Origin: Paenibacillus silvisoli
Lineage (GTDB): Bacteria > Bacillota > Bacilli > Paenibacillales > Paenibacillaceae
DNA length: 64,000 nucleotides
Assembly (NCBI RefSeq): GCF_030866765.1
Contig: NZ_CP133017.1
Location: 5,174,501 to 5,238,500, forward strand
Direction of reading: 5' to 3'
Positions 50,214-58,911 of the stretch are shown in pieces (within the stretch, counting starts at the first letter, position 1; the number at the start of each line of letters is the position of its first letter). The translations under genes and the position numbers were made by a program. The notes beneath the pieces are model-generated. The model ran no database searches, was not told the origin of the DNA, and saw only the letters and a list, made by a program, of their open reading frames with translations.

Positions 50214-51053
50214 TCAGTGCTTCGCCTCCTTCATCACTTCGACGACCGTTCCGAGGCCGTCTTCGCCTGCCCTCACCTGAAACTGCCAGCCCATCGTCTT
50301 GGCGCGGTCCCGCATCATGCGGACGCCATAGCGGCCTTTCGCCGACAGCTGTGCAGGCTCGGCGCCGATACCGTCATCGGCAACCGTGCACAGGAAGCCG
50401 CCGTCCTCCGACTCGTCAGCCAGCACGCGAAGCTGCGATGCGTTCGCATGCTTGCGCACGTTCAGCATCGCCTCGCGGACGATCGCGAGCAGCTCGATCT
50501 TTTCTTTGCCGGTCAGCCTGCCGTCCGTCAGCCGCCAGTCCAGCGCTACCGCAAGTCCGCCGCGGCGCAGCTCCTCTGCCATCTCCCGCACGGCCTGCAT
50601 CCACTGGACGTCGGTCTTCGACGGCTCGCTGCGAAGCGACGCGATCGACTGCCTCACGTCCTCGTAAACATGCCGCACCGTCCGGCGCAGCTGCTGCGCG
50701 GTCTCCTGCACCGCTTCGTTATCCTTCGCTTGCTCCAGCTTATCCAGCTTCACCGACAGCAGGAAGAGCGACTGCGAAATGCCATCGTGCAGCTCCCGGG
50801 CCAGCTGCTCCCGTTCCACAAACGCGGCTTCCGCCGCCTTGGCCTGCTGCAGCGAATCACTCGTCGCCTCCAGCATCCGGAACAGTTTGATGAGCAGCGT
50901 CGCCGTCACTGTCATAACAATCACCGGCGCGAGCGCGTTGCCAAGATCCATCGAAATGTAAGGCAGCAGCAGCGCGTGCCGCACATATTCCCACAGCGCA
51001 ATCGTCAAGGTCGGCGTCCATAAAATCAGCCATTTGATCCGTTTATAGGTCAT
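50214..51053 (-). CDS. Sensor histidine kinase (HisKA_3) in the copper locus
   Basis: A 279-residue kinase with two N-terminal membrane helices (LILWTPTLTIALWEYV and LAPVIVMTVTATLLIKLF) and almost no outside domain. The dimerisation helix carries RELHDGISQSLFLL, the HisKA_3 phosphoacceptor, near residue 97. The ATPase domain follows (IVREAMLNVRKHANAS; VADDGIGAEPAQL; GRYGVRMMRDRAK). The small sensor resembles intramembrane-sensing kinases. It could sense copper or membrane state directly or through the neighbouring YcnJ. It lies between ycnJ and the regulator gene. Confidence 0.93.
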   Translation of the reverse strand: MTYKRIKWLILWTPTLTIALWEYVRHALLLPYISMDLGNALAPVIVMTVTATLLIKLFRMLEATSDSLQQAKAAEAAFVEREQLARELHDGISQSLFLLSVKLDKLEQAKDNEAVQETAQQLRRTVRHVYEDVRQSIASLRSEPSKTDVQWMQAVREMAEELRRGGLAVALDWRLTDGRLTGKEKIELLAIVREAMLNVRKHANASQLRVLADESEDGGFLCTVADDGIGAEPAQLSAKGRYGVRMMRDRAKTMGWQFQVRAGEDGLGTVVEVMKEAKH

Positions 51054-51085
51054 TTTGCCGAACCCTCTCCTCCTGCGCTTCTTAA

Positions 51086-52735
51086 TTAGTAATTGCGGAA
51101 TTCAACCTTGTCGACTTGCTCGTTGTCGTCTTTATCCATGACGCGAATTTCAGCCTGCCATTTGCCGGCAAACGGAATAAGCGGTCCTTCCGTCTTATAA
51201 GCGGCCTTCACGTAGCCGTCGAAGGACGTGATCTCCGTATCCTCGAACGGTTCGATCGGCACTTGAATCGGCCCCAGCTCCGGGCGATCCAGCGAGAACA
51301 GGCGCAGCTTGACTGACTTCGGCATGCCGACCGCATCCGGCAGCCACGCCTTGACGATCACTTCATTGTCGCCGGGCTTGTTCGGCGTGATTCGCAGCGA
51401 CAGGTGCATCGTGTCGCCCATTTTATGATACGTGACCGGTTCGTTCGCAGGCAGCGGGCTCACATAGGTAAACAGCGCCGCAGCCGCGATGATCAGCGCC
51501 ATAAGAGCGGCATCGGCACGCAGCAGCGCGCCTGTCGGCAGCTCCCCACTGCGCACGCGAAGATGAAGAATGCCCCCGACAACGAGAACGAGCAGCACGA
51601 AGCCCGTTTTGACGAGCAAAATCGTCCCCCACGCGGTATAGAACAAATAGTTTAGCGATGGCAGGAACAACAGCGTCAACCCGATCCCGGAGAAGATTAA
51701 GAGCGCTAGCGACAGCAGCGCCGCTCTGGAGAACAGGACGGCGAACCTCCCGGCTTCCTTGCGGTCTGCCCTCCACAGCATGAACAGCAGCATCAGTCCG
51801 CCTGCCCACACGGCGCCCGCGGCCAAATGCACGAAGTCGAACATGACGGATGCGCTCTTAGGCGAAAATACCGCCGCGTGTCCGCTCCAGCTCTCGGCAC
51901 TTAAAATAAGCAGCGTCCATACGGTTTTCAGCACCGCGTGGAAACGGAGCACCAGGAATCCGACCAAGATAAGAACAATCATCGCGATCCATTCACGCCC
52001 GATGTTCGTTTTCAAGAAGAGCCGGCTGTACTCCTCGCTCGGATAGCCTTTCAATATTTCGCGCGCATGCACGAAAATATAGACCAGCGTCGCGACAAGC
52101 AGCGTTTGGAGCGCCATCCGCTCCCATTTTTGCTGGATGCCGGGCAGTACTTTCCCGCGTCCGCGCGTCATCAGAGGCCACAGCATCAAGCCTGCCGCCC
52201 ATAACAGCGCGCCATAGTAAACAATGCGGACCGCGTAAATAATAAATTGGTTCGTCGTCAGCTGGGTGGAGGCGCTGTGCCCCGCGTGGCCAAGCTCTTT
52301 ATGCGGGTCAAAGGCGGCCGCATCCACGCCTTCCGGCGGATTGCCTACAATAAAGACGTAAGAACCGCTTACGGGATGTCCGTCCGCGGATACGACCGAA
52401 TACGAGACGGTGTAGACCCCTTCGCCAAGCGTTGGAAGCGGCAGCGTTAACGATTGCTGGTCTTCGCTCGCCTGCGCCGAGGCATTCGTCACGGGCCGCG
52501 ATTTGGAATCGAGCACCTCGATCGAGCCTACCTTGGCTTCGATCGCTTCATTAAAGGACAATTCGACAGCCTTCGGGTTTTGCTCGTATTTGGCGTTCGC
52601 TTCCGGCACGGCGCGTTCAAGCTCCGCATGGGCAGATGCCCCTGCGGGCATGCCGATGAGCAGCAGGCACATCCAGAAGCATAGGAGAGCTGCTTGTATG
52701 ATGGAAGTTGGGTTCGATTTTCTGCGACGGATCAT
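51086..52735 (-). CDS. ycnJ: YcnJ-like copper import protein (CopC-CopD fusion)
   Basis: This 549-residue protein has a signal peptide ending GASA, leaving His first (HAELERAVPEANAKYEQNP). The CopC copper-binding domain (about 36-130, with DGHPVSGSYVFIVG) is followed by eight membrane helices of CopD (about 160-420) and a C-terminal YtkA-like domain (about 430-549). In Bacillus subtilis YcnJ imports copper and lies with ycnI. The start ATG 52735 has no strong ribosome site. It is the first gene of the minus-strand operon with the kinase, regulator and ycnI. Confidence 0.92.
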   Translation of the reverse strand: MIRRRKSNPTSIIQAALLCFWMCLLLIGMPAGASAHAELERAVPEANAKYEQNPKAVELSFNEAIEAKVGSIEVLDSKSRPVTNASAQASEDQQSLTLPLPTLGEGVYTVSYSVVSADGHPVSGSYVFIVGNPPEGVDAAAFDPHKELGHAGHSASTQLTTNQFIIYAVRIVYYGALLWAAGLMLWPLMTRGRGKVLPGIQQKWERMALQTLLVATLVYIFVHAREILKGYPSEEYSRLFLKTNIGREWIAMIVLILVGFLVLRFHAVLKTVWTLLILSAESWSGHAAVFSPKSASVMFDFVHLAAGAVWAGGLMLLFMLWRADRKEAGRFAVLFSRAALLSLALLIFSGIGLTLLFLPSLNYLFYTAWGTILLVKTGFVLLVLVVGGILHLRVRSGELPTGALLRADAALMALIIAAAALFTYVSPLPANEPVTYHKMGDTMHLSLRITPNKPGDNEVIVKAWLPDAVGMPKSVKLRLFSLDRPELGPIQVPIEPFEDTEITSFDGYVKAAYKTEGPLIPFAGKWQAEIRVMDKDDNEQVDKVEFRNY

Positions 52736-53084
52736 GATGGGCAGTCGTCACGTCCTCTCTTTATTTATATGGATCAGTTCAACTTTGTCCTAAGTGTACT
52801 AAAGCTTATGGCCCAACACCAACTGAAATTCCAAACGTTGTTTGAACATGCGGACGAGCGGACAACCGCCCCGCGATATCCCTATTATTGTCACCACACA
52901 GCCGCTACATATAGTGCTATAATAAGTTTTCGCAATTAGGGTTACTCACTTTTTTATATCTTCTGCCGATATATAATAAGCGGTCCTTCTACGCCCCAAA
53001 AAATGCCGCAGCAACAAGTTTTCATAGCCTTTTCATAGCAAAAAACAAGGTGGAACGGAGCACCTGGTTGTCGAATAGTATAAC

Positions 53085-53113
53085 TTGACAACCACTATAT
53101 ATTGGTGTAATTT
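53085..53113 (+). promoter_or_regulatory. Promoter of the nrd operon
   Basis: TTGACA at 53085-53090, a 17-bp spacer, TAATTT at 53108-53113. NrdR box 1 lies within the spacer. Confidence 0.85.
53093..53108. promoter_or_regulatory. NrdR box 1
   Basis: CACTATATATTGGTGT, close to the NrdR consensus ACACWATATATWGTGT, placed between the -35 and -10 boxes. Confidence 0.75.
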
Positions 53114-53123
53114 AGAAAGGCAC

Positions 53124-53139
53124 TAACAACATATTGTGT
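53124..53139. promoter_or_regulatory. NrdR box 2
   Basis: TAACAACATATTGTGT, whose complement ACACAATATGTTGTTA fits the NrdR pattern. Its centre is 31 bp from box 1, the normal three-turn spacing of paired boxes. Confidence 0.75.
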
Positions 53140-53187
53140 ATTAAGGGTAGTCAGACGACATCCCTCGACAAGGAGTGGGCTCTTCTC

Positions 53188-55413
53188 GTGGATATTATTA
53201 AGAGGAACGGTCAGAAAGAAGAACTTATCTTTTCCAAGCTTAAAAAGGTCATCGATTTCTCGTGCGTCGGCTACAGCGACTGCGACCCGCTTGAGCTTGA
53301 AACGGCGTTACTTCCTTATTTCCGCAACAACATTACAACTAAAGAAATTCAGCGTACACTCACCCAAGTTGCGGTAGAAAAAACGAGCATCGAACAGCCG
53401 AACTGGCAGTACGTTGCAGCCAAGCTTCTTGTGTACGATCTCTATAAAGAATCTGCAATCAACCGCAAATACGGCTACTTCGGCTACGGGGACTTCTACT
53501 CCCTCATCACGTATTTGACAGACAAGGGGCTCTATGGAAGCTACATACTAGAGCACTATACACGCGACGAAATCCGGGAGCTCGGCAACTACATCGTGCC
53601 TGAACGCGACTACCTGTTCAACTACATCGGCTTGAAAACACTCTCCGACCGCTACTTGATCAAGAGCTTCAACGGCGACGTGCTGGAGCTTCCGCAAGAG
53701 CTGTTCATGGGCGTGGCCATGCACCTCGCCATGAAGGAGCAGGACAAGCTGAACTGGGCGAAAAAGTTCTACGACGCGCTGAGCCGCCTGCAAATGACGG
53801 TTGCGACGCCTACGCTCGCGAACGCGCGCAAGCCGTTCCACCAGCTTTCCAGCTGCTTCATCGACACGGTGCCCGACAACCTGTGGGGCATTTACAACGT
53901 TGACCAAAGCTTCGCGCAAGTATCGAAGTTCGGCGGCGGCATGGGCATCTACATCGGCAAAGTGCGCAGCCGCGGCTCCAACATCCGCGGATTCAAGGGC
54001 GTTGCCGGCGGCGTCGTGCCTTGGATCAAGAACTACAACAATACGGCGGTTGCCGTTGACCAGCTCGGCGTTCGCTCCGGCGCGGTAGCGGTGTACCTCG
54101 ACGTATGGCACAAAGACATTTTCGACTTCCTGAACCTGAAAACGAACAACGGCGACGACCGCATGAAGGCGCACGACATCTTCCCTGGCGTCTGCATTCC
54201 GGATCTGTTCATGCGCAAAGCGCAAGAGCGCGAATCCTGGTACCTGTTCGATCCGCACGAGGTTCGCAGCTACATGGGCTGGTCCCTTGAGGATGCTTGG
54301 GGCGATGAGTGGGAACGCCGCTACGAGGAGTGCGTCAACAATCCGGCGATCTCCCGCGAAGAAGTTCCGGCCATCGAAATCATGAAGAAAATTCTTGCAA
54401 GCTCGTTCGAAACGGGCACGCCGTTCGTGTTCTTCCGCGACACCGTTAACCGCGCGAACCCGAACAAGCATAAAGGCATCGTATATTGCTCCAACCTGTG
54501 CACGGAAATTTGCCAAAACATGAGCCCGACCGAATACGTCACGACGACGCACGAGGACGGCATCATTACGACGCAAGTGAAGAGCGGCGACTATGTCGTA
54601 TGTAACCTTTCTTCCCTTAACCTTGGCCGCACCAAGTCGAAAGAGGAAATCGAAGAGGTTGTTTCCTGCCAAATGCGGATGATGGATAACGTTATCGACC
54701 TGAACCACTATCCGATCCCGCAAGCGGAAATTACGAACCAGAAGTACCGCGCCGTCGGCCTTGGCACAAGCGGCTACCACCAATGGCTTGCGCTGAACGG
54801 CATCGCGTGGGAGTCCGAGGAGCACCTCGACCGTGCCGACGAGCTGTACGAGTGGATCAACTATTGCGCCGTTAAAGCTTCGATGGAAATCGCCAAGGAA
54901 AAAGGCGCATACCGCGTCTTCGAAGGCAGCGAATGGCAGACGGGCGTATACTTTGATTCCCGCGGTTACGATGCGCCTCACTGGCAGAAACTTAAAAAGG
55001 ATGTAGCGGAGCACGGCGTACGCAACGCTTGGATGTTCGCGATCGCACCGACGGCATCCACGTCCTTGATCGCAGGCTCGACGGCCGGCATCGACCCGAT
55101 CTTCAACAAGTTCTTCGTCGAAGAGAAGAAAAATGCCGTTATCCCGCAAACTGCGCCTAACCTGAGCGAAGAAACGTTCTGGTACTACAAGGAAGCGCAC
55201 CATATCGATCAGCACTGGAGCATCCGCGCAGCGGGCCGCCGCCAGCGCCACATCGATCAGGCTCAATCGTTCAACCTGTACATCACGCCGAACTACACGG
55301 CGAAGGAATTTATGGATCTGTACATGGCCGCATGGGAAAACGGGCTGAAAACCGTTTACTATTGCCGCAACAAGAGCCTCGAAGTAGAAGATTGCGTAAG
55401 CTGCAGCGCTTAA
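53188..55413 (+). CDS. nrdA: Class I ribonucleoside-diphosphate reductase, alpha subunit
   Basis: I set the start at GTG 53188 with AAGGAG twelve bases upstream, giving about 741 residues. An N-terminal ATP-cone (IIKRNGQKEELIFSKLKKVI) provides allosteric control. The catalytic barrel contains the redox Cys in HQLSSCFIDTV, the FGGGMGIYIGKVR loop, the NLCTEI active-site region and VKASMEIAKEKGAY. The C-terminal redox pair is DCVSCSA. It reduces ribonucleotides for DNA synthesis. The cone and the absence of nrdI nearby favour the NrdAB type over NrdEF. Confidence 0.92.
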   Translation: MDIIKRNGQKEELIFSKLKKVIDFSCVGYSDCDPLELETALLPYFRNNITTKEIQRTLTQVAVEKTSIEQPNWQYVAAKLLVYDLYKESAINRKYGYFGYGDFYSLITYLTDKGLYGSYILEHYTRDEIRELGNYIVPERDYLFNYIGLKTLSDRYLIKSFNGDVLELPQELFMGVAMHLAMKEQDKLNWAKKFYDALSRLQMTVATPTLANARKPFHQLSSCFIDTVPDNLWGIYNVDQSFAQVSKFGGGMGIYIGKVRSRGSNIRGFKGVAGGVVPWIKNYNNTAVAVDQLGVRSGAVAVYLDVWHKDIFDFLNLKTNNGDDRMKAHDIFPGVCIPDLFMRKAQERESWYLFDPHEVRSYMGWSLEDAWGDEWERRYEECVNNPAISREEVPAIEIMKKILASSFETGTPFVFFRDTVNRANPNKHKGIVYCSNLCTEICQNMSPTEYVTTTHEDGIITTQVKSGDYVVCNLSSLNLGRTKSKEEIEEVVSCQMRMMDNVIDLNHYPIPQAEITNQKYRAVGLGTSGYHQWLALNGIAWESEEHLDRADELYEWINYCAVKASMEIAKEKGAYRVFEGSEWQTGVYFDSRGYDAPHWQKLKKDVAEHGVRNAWMFAIAPTASTSLIAGSTAGIDPIFNKFFVEEKKNAVIPQTAPNLSEETFWYYKEAHHIDQHWSIRAAGRRQRHIDQAQSFNLYITPNYTAKEFMDLYMAAWENGLKTVYYCRNKSLEVEDCVSCSA

Positions 55414-55420
55414 GACAATC

Positions 55421-55505
55421 GAGAATGTTCCAGCCCTGCGGGCGAAAACGAGACGACCGCTAACGCTTATCCGATTTCGTTTTCGCCCTGTGGGCTTCTA
55501 TTCTC
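55421..55505. repeat. Long imperfect hairpin between nrdA and nrdB
   Basis: Perfect 12-bp arms GGGCGAAAACGA (55440-55451) and TCGTTTTCGCCC (55477-55488), extended by AGCCC/GGGCT and GAGAAT/ATTCTC. The loop contains GCTAACGC. There is no T-run. It may tune the ratio of the two subunits or be a dispersed element. Confidence 0.75.
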
Positions 55506-55563
55506 GGCCGTACTTAAAGCGATGCAGCTTATTTTAGGGAGACAGAAGGAGGCAGCCTGTAAC

Positions 55564-56601
55564 ATGGAACTGCAAAAGAAAAAACTGTTCAATGAAGAGG
55601 GCGACCGGGATTGGGGTCAACGCCGCATGATTGGCGGCAACACAACCAACTTGATCGAGCTGAACAACGTAAAATATGATTGGGCAACCAAAATGTACCG
55701 GACGATGATGAATAACTTCTGGATTCCGGAAGAGATTCCTCTCGCGCAGGATGCCAAGGACTACAAGAACCTGTCGCTTTCCGAACGCAACAGTTATGAT
55801 AAAATCATTAGCTTCCTCATCTTCCTGGATTCGCTGCAAACGGCAAACCTGCCGAACGTGAACGAATATATTACGGCTCCCGAGGTTAACCTGTGCCTAA
55901 CGGTGCACACGTTCCAAGAAGCGGTGCACAGCCAATCGTATTCCTATATTCTGGACAGCGTCGTCTCTCCGGAAGTACGCGACCAAATTTATAACTTGTG
56001 GCGCGAAGACAAAAACCTCTTGAAGCGGAACCGGTTCATCACCGACCTCTACGAGAACTTCATTGCCAATCCGTCGTCGCAGAACCTGATTAAGACGATA
56101 ATGGCGAACTACATTTTGGAAGGCATCTACTTCTACAGCGGCTTCAGCTTCTTCTATGCGCTCGGCCGTCAAGGCAAGATGCTCGGTACCGTCTCCGAGA
56201 TCAAATACATCCAACGCGATGAATTGACTCACCTGGCGCTGTTCCAAGGTATTTTCCGCGAGGTTCGCAAAGAAAATCCGGAACTGTTTACGCCGGTGCT
56301 GATCGAAGAGCTGCGCCAAATGATGAAAACTGCCGTCGAGCATGAAATCGAGTGGGGCCAATATATTACGAACAACCAGATTCCCGGCCTGACGGACGAA
56401 ATTATCGAGCAGTACATTAAATTCCTGTCCAATGAACGCCTGCGCAAGCTGAACCTCGACATTCTCTATCCGGAGATTGCCGAGCACCCGATGAAATGGG
56501 TTGAAAGCTTCAGCAACATGAACGGCATGAAGACGGACTTCTTCGAACAGAAAGTAACCAACTACAGCAAATCGTCCAACCTTAACTGGGGCGACCTGTA
56601 A
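55564..56601 (+). CDS. nrdB: Class I ribonucleoside-diphosphate reductase, beta subunit
   Basis: A 345-residue protein from ATG 55564, eleven bases after GGAGG. Metal ligands are seen in FLIFLDSLQT (Asp), FQEAVHSQSYSYIL (Glu, His, and the likely radical Tyr), YILEGIYFYSGF (Glu) and RDELTHLALF (Glu, His). It provides the diiron- or manganese-dependent tyrosyl radical to NrdA. The C-terminus (SSNLNWGDL) is the usual tail that docks on the alpha subunit. Confidence 0.95.
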   Translation: MELQKKKLFNEEGDRDWGQRRMIGGNTTNLIELNNVKYDWATKMYRTMMNNFWIPEEIPLAQDAKDYKNLSLSERNSYDKIISFLIFLDSLQTANLPNVNEYITAPEVNLCLTVHTFQEAVHSQSYSYILDSVVSPEVRDQIYNLWREDKNLLKRNRFITDLYENFIANPSSQNLIKTIMANYILEGIYFYSGFSFFYALGRQGKMLGTVSEIKYIQRDELTHLALFQGIFREVRKENPELFTPVLIEELRQMMKTAVEHEIEWGQYITNNQIPGLTDEIIEQYIKFLSNERLRKLNLDILYPEIAEHPMKWVESFSNMNGMKTDFFEQKVTNYSKSSNLNWGDL

Positions 56602-56616
56602 GCTGACGCATATAAC

Positions 56617-56653
56617 AAAGCCCGAGTCCTTTCCAGGGACTTGGGCTTTTTTC
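56617..56653 (+). terminator. Terminator of the nrd operon
   Basis: AAAGCCCGAGTCC-TTTCC-AGGGACTTGGGCTTTTTT hairpin, 16 bases after the nrdB stop codon. Confidence 0.93.
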
Positions 56654-56712
56654 GTCTGCTTCATGATACAATAGATAGTAATACCGGACATGCTTAGCGG
56701 GGGGAACGAAAG

Positions 56713-57585
56713 TTGGACGGCGTGGAAAATCGAGATCTGAATGACATGCAGCCTTTCATTCGCGTTGGGCATCATTATTTGTTTCCGTACGAACGGAACC
56801 CGTTCGAGGTCAGCCGCTATGGGTACTGCTATGCCCTGCATCTCGTCGAGGGCGGCAAAGGCAAAATCATCATCAACGGCGAAGCCACGACGCTTACGAA
56901 AGGCGATCTCATCTTTCTGCCGCCTCAGCTGATGCATTCCTTCTATACGGACCAAGACAGCCGGCTCTCAACCTACAATCTATATTTCGAGCTTTGGAGC
57001 GATGCTCCGATGCGTACGGAGCATCATTTGTACTGGCATCTATCGGATTATAAGGCCGAGCTGTTGACGACCGTACGGGCAAACGATGAGCTGGATACGC
57101 TGCCGCATATTCTTCCTCTTCAGCATCATCCGTTTCTGACCGAGCTCTTCGCCCATATCGTCAAGCAGCACCAGCACCAATGGGAATACGGGCATACGGT
57201 TGCCCACAGCCTGTTAAAAGCGTTCCTCTTGGAGCTCGCCCAGATCGCCGGCGAAAGCTGGCAAAGCGATTACCGCATGCGAATGATTATGCAGCGGATC
57301 GACCGCGAAGCCCATGCCGGCTCCAATTACACGGACTGGCTCGCGCAGAGCGGCCTACAGAAGACGCGGTTTCACACCCTCTTTAAGCAGACGTCCGGCC
57401 TCTCGCCGAAAGCCTATTGGAGCCGAGCGGTCATGAAGCAGGCTGCCGTCGCCCTGTGGGAGAGCAATCGCTCGATTACCGCGATCGCCGAAGATTTAGG
57501 CTACTCGTCCATCCATCATTTTACGAAGCAGTTTACTGCTTATTACGGCGTGTCGCCTTCGCAATACCGCAAGCGGAAAGGATAG
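56713..57585 (+). CDS. AraC family transcriptional regulator
   Basis: A 290-residue protein starting at TTG 56713 after GGGGGGAACG. The N-terminal cupin-like sensor domain (YGYCYALHLVEGGKGKIIIN, DLIFLPPQLMHSFYTD) is followed by the double helix-turn-helix of AraC (DWLAQSGLQKTRFHTLFKQ; SITAIAEDLGYSSIHHFTKQ). The pattern matches Paenibacillus sugar regulators. No sugar genes lie beside it, so its target is unknown. Confidence 0.88.
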   Translation: MDGVENRDLNDMQPFIRVGHHYLFPYERNPFEVSRYGYCYALHLVEGGKGKIIINGEATTLTKGDLIFLPPQLMHSFYTDQDSRLSTYNLYFELWSDAPMRTEHHLYWHLSDYKAELLTTVRANDELDTLPHILPLQHHPFLTELFAHIVKQHQHQWEYGHTVAHSLLKAFLLELAQIAGESWQSDYRMRMIMQRIDREAHAGSNYTDWLAQSGLQKTRFHTLFKQTSGLSPKAYWSRAVMKQAAVALWESNRSITAIAEDLGYSSIHHFTKQFTAYYGVSPSQYRKRKG

Positions 57586-57715
57586 GCGCGGCGGCGCCCG
57601 CAGATGCTCGACTTAAGTCCAGTTTCCAGACCCGCCCTCCGCCCGTTCACGGTCTGCAGCGCCGCCTAGTACACTTAACCTAGCCCAAACCTGTGGAAAT
57701 GAGGGAGATTGATTG

Positions 57716-58453
57716 ATGATGTCCATACCCGTCTATATCGTAAACGCGGCTATGGCCGTAACTTTGCTGCTGCTTTCGCTGTTTGCCGGGCTCTCGACCG
57801 GCAGTCTCGCTTTTCGGCGCACGACGTACAGCCTGAAACGGACGGCTGTCGCCACGCTGGCCATTCTCGGCTCGATGACGCTGCTGTCGGCGGCCAAACT
57901 AATCATGCTCATCGCGACCTACTCCTACCGCAGCTGGTTCGTACTCGATAACGCGCTGCTCTTCTTCGCTCTCATCATGCTGCCTACCGCGGCGATCGCT
58001 CGCTATTCGCTGCCCCGCCTGCTCGATCTGGCGAAGCTGAAGATCAAGAGCCTTGACGAAGCGGCCAACCGCACGAAGCGCCGCTCGGCATCGGCCGTCG
58101 CACTGGTCGTGCCGATTCAAGTGCTCGTCGTCGAAGCGTTTCTGTACGCGTCCATCATCGTGTTTCCGCTTGGCATGGAATACCGGAAGGAAATGCTGGC
58201 CGTCGGTCTAGCCGTCCTGGCTTCGCCAGCGCTGCTCGTTTGGCGGCAGTCGATCAGGCATCGACGCATTCATCGCGATGACGGAACATCGGCCATTCAT
58301 AAGGTGAAGCGCGTGCTCGTCTTTACGATGGCGTGCTTGCTGCTCGCGTTCGGCATCTTCCATACGATGAGCAATGCAAAAACGCTCAGCAAGCCTGCTG
58401 AGCGCGATCTATCCGTCGATATTTCGTTGATTCATGCTCCGTCGAACGAGTAA
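57716..58453 (+). CDS. Membrane protein of unknown function
   Basis: About 245 residues from ATG 57716 after GAGGGAGA. Six hydrophobic segments are visible (VYIVNAAMAVTLLLLSLFAG; VATLAILGSMTLLSAAKLIM; LDNALLFFALIMLPTAAIA; VALVVPIQVLVVEAFLYASI; EMLAVGLAVLASPALLVW; VLVFTMACLLLAFGIFHT). A basic loop (KRRSASA) and a polar C-terminal tail flank them. I do not recognise the family. Confidence 0.65.
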   Translation: MMSIPVYIVNAAMAVTLLLLSLFAGLSTGSLAFRRTTYSLKRTAVATLAILGSMTLLSAAKLIMLIATYSYRSWFVLDNALLFFALIMLPTAAIARYSLPRLLDLAKLKIKSLDEAANRTKRRSASAVALVVPIQVLVVEAFLYASIIVFPLGMEYRKEMLAVGLAVLASPALLVWRQSIRHRRIHRDDGTSAIHKVKRVLVFTMACLLLAFGIFHTMSNAKTLSKPAERDLSVDISLIHAPSNE

Positions 58454-58461
58454 ATCTTCTG

Positions 58462-58884
58462 CTAGGCCAGCCCCCGCTTGCGGGCAAAATAGTCCGGCCA
58501 ATAGCTTTCCTCGATCGGCGGACAGCCTCTCGGCGTATCCCATACATACACCCACCCGCTTTGCTCCGGCTGCGCGATGTCGGTCACCCAAATCCGATCG
58601 TAGTCGTTATCCTCTTCAATCCCCATGAACTGCTCCAGCTCATCCATGTTACGCAAGCCTTGCCCGTTGACCGTAATCCACATCCCGCGAACGACCGAAT
58701 CGTTCGTCCGGGCCATCTCGTCGCGCAGCAGCGCGGGATACGGTCCGTAATCGACAAGTCTCCCCTTAATGATGCCGGGCTTTGAGGCCAATATAAATCC
58801 GGCTACGACATGATGGTTGCTGAGGCCCGGCAGCAGGGAGCCGTAAATGAACACCGTTGTTAAGCGATCCTGTTCGTTTGGCAT
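58462..58884 (-). CDS. Gamma-glutamylcyclotransferase-like (YtfP-type) protein
   Basis: This 140-residue protein has the AIG2/GGCT fold signature VFIYGSLLPGLSNHHV near residues 11-27, which forms the substrate-binding YGSL loop, and the acidic stretch LDEL-like MDELEQFMGIEEDNDYDR, where the catalytic Glu lies near residue 85. Family members act on gamma-glutamyl amines and can yield 5-oxoproline. The 5-oxoprolinase operon lies about 2.3 kb away on the same strand. Confidence 0.82.
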   Translation of the reverse strand: MPNEQDRLTTVFIYGSLLPGLSNHHVVAGFILASKPGIIKGRLVDYGPYPALLRDEMARTNDSVVRGMWITVNGQGLRNMDELEQFMGIEEDNDYDRIWVTDIAQPEQSGWVYVWDTPRGCPPIEESYWPDYFARKRGLA

Positions 58885-58911
58885 GTTGCTCGGCCCCCTT
58901 CCTGCTCCAAC

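Larger units (their letters stand above)
52736..53187. promoter_or_regulatory. Divergent control region between ycnJ and nrdA
   Basis: A 452-base spacer. The nrd side has a clear promoter and two NrdR boxes (53085-53139). Further left there is AT-rich sequence with TATAAT-like motifs near 52910-52925 on both strands, one of which may serve ycnJ (minus TTGCGA-16 bp-TATATG). An imperfect inverted repeat GGTTGTC...GACAACC spans 53067-53093. No riboswitch was recognised. Confidence 0.5.

Noticed and set aside
53548-55266. Long minus-strand frame opposite nrdA
   Set aside because: It mirrors the codon pattern of the highly conserved reductase gene and has no recognisable domain.
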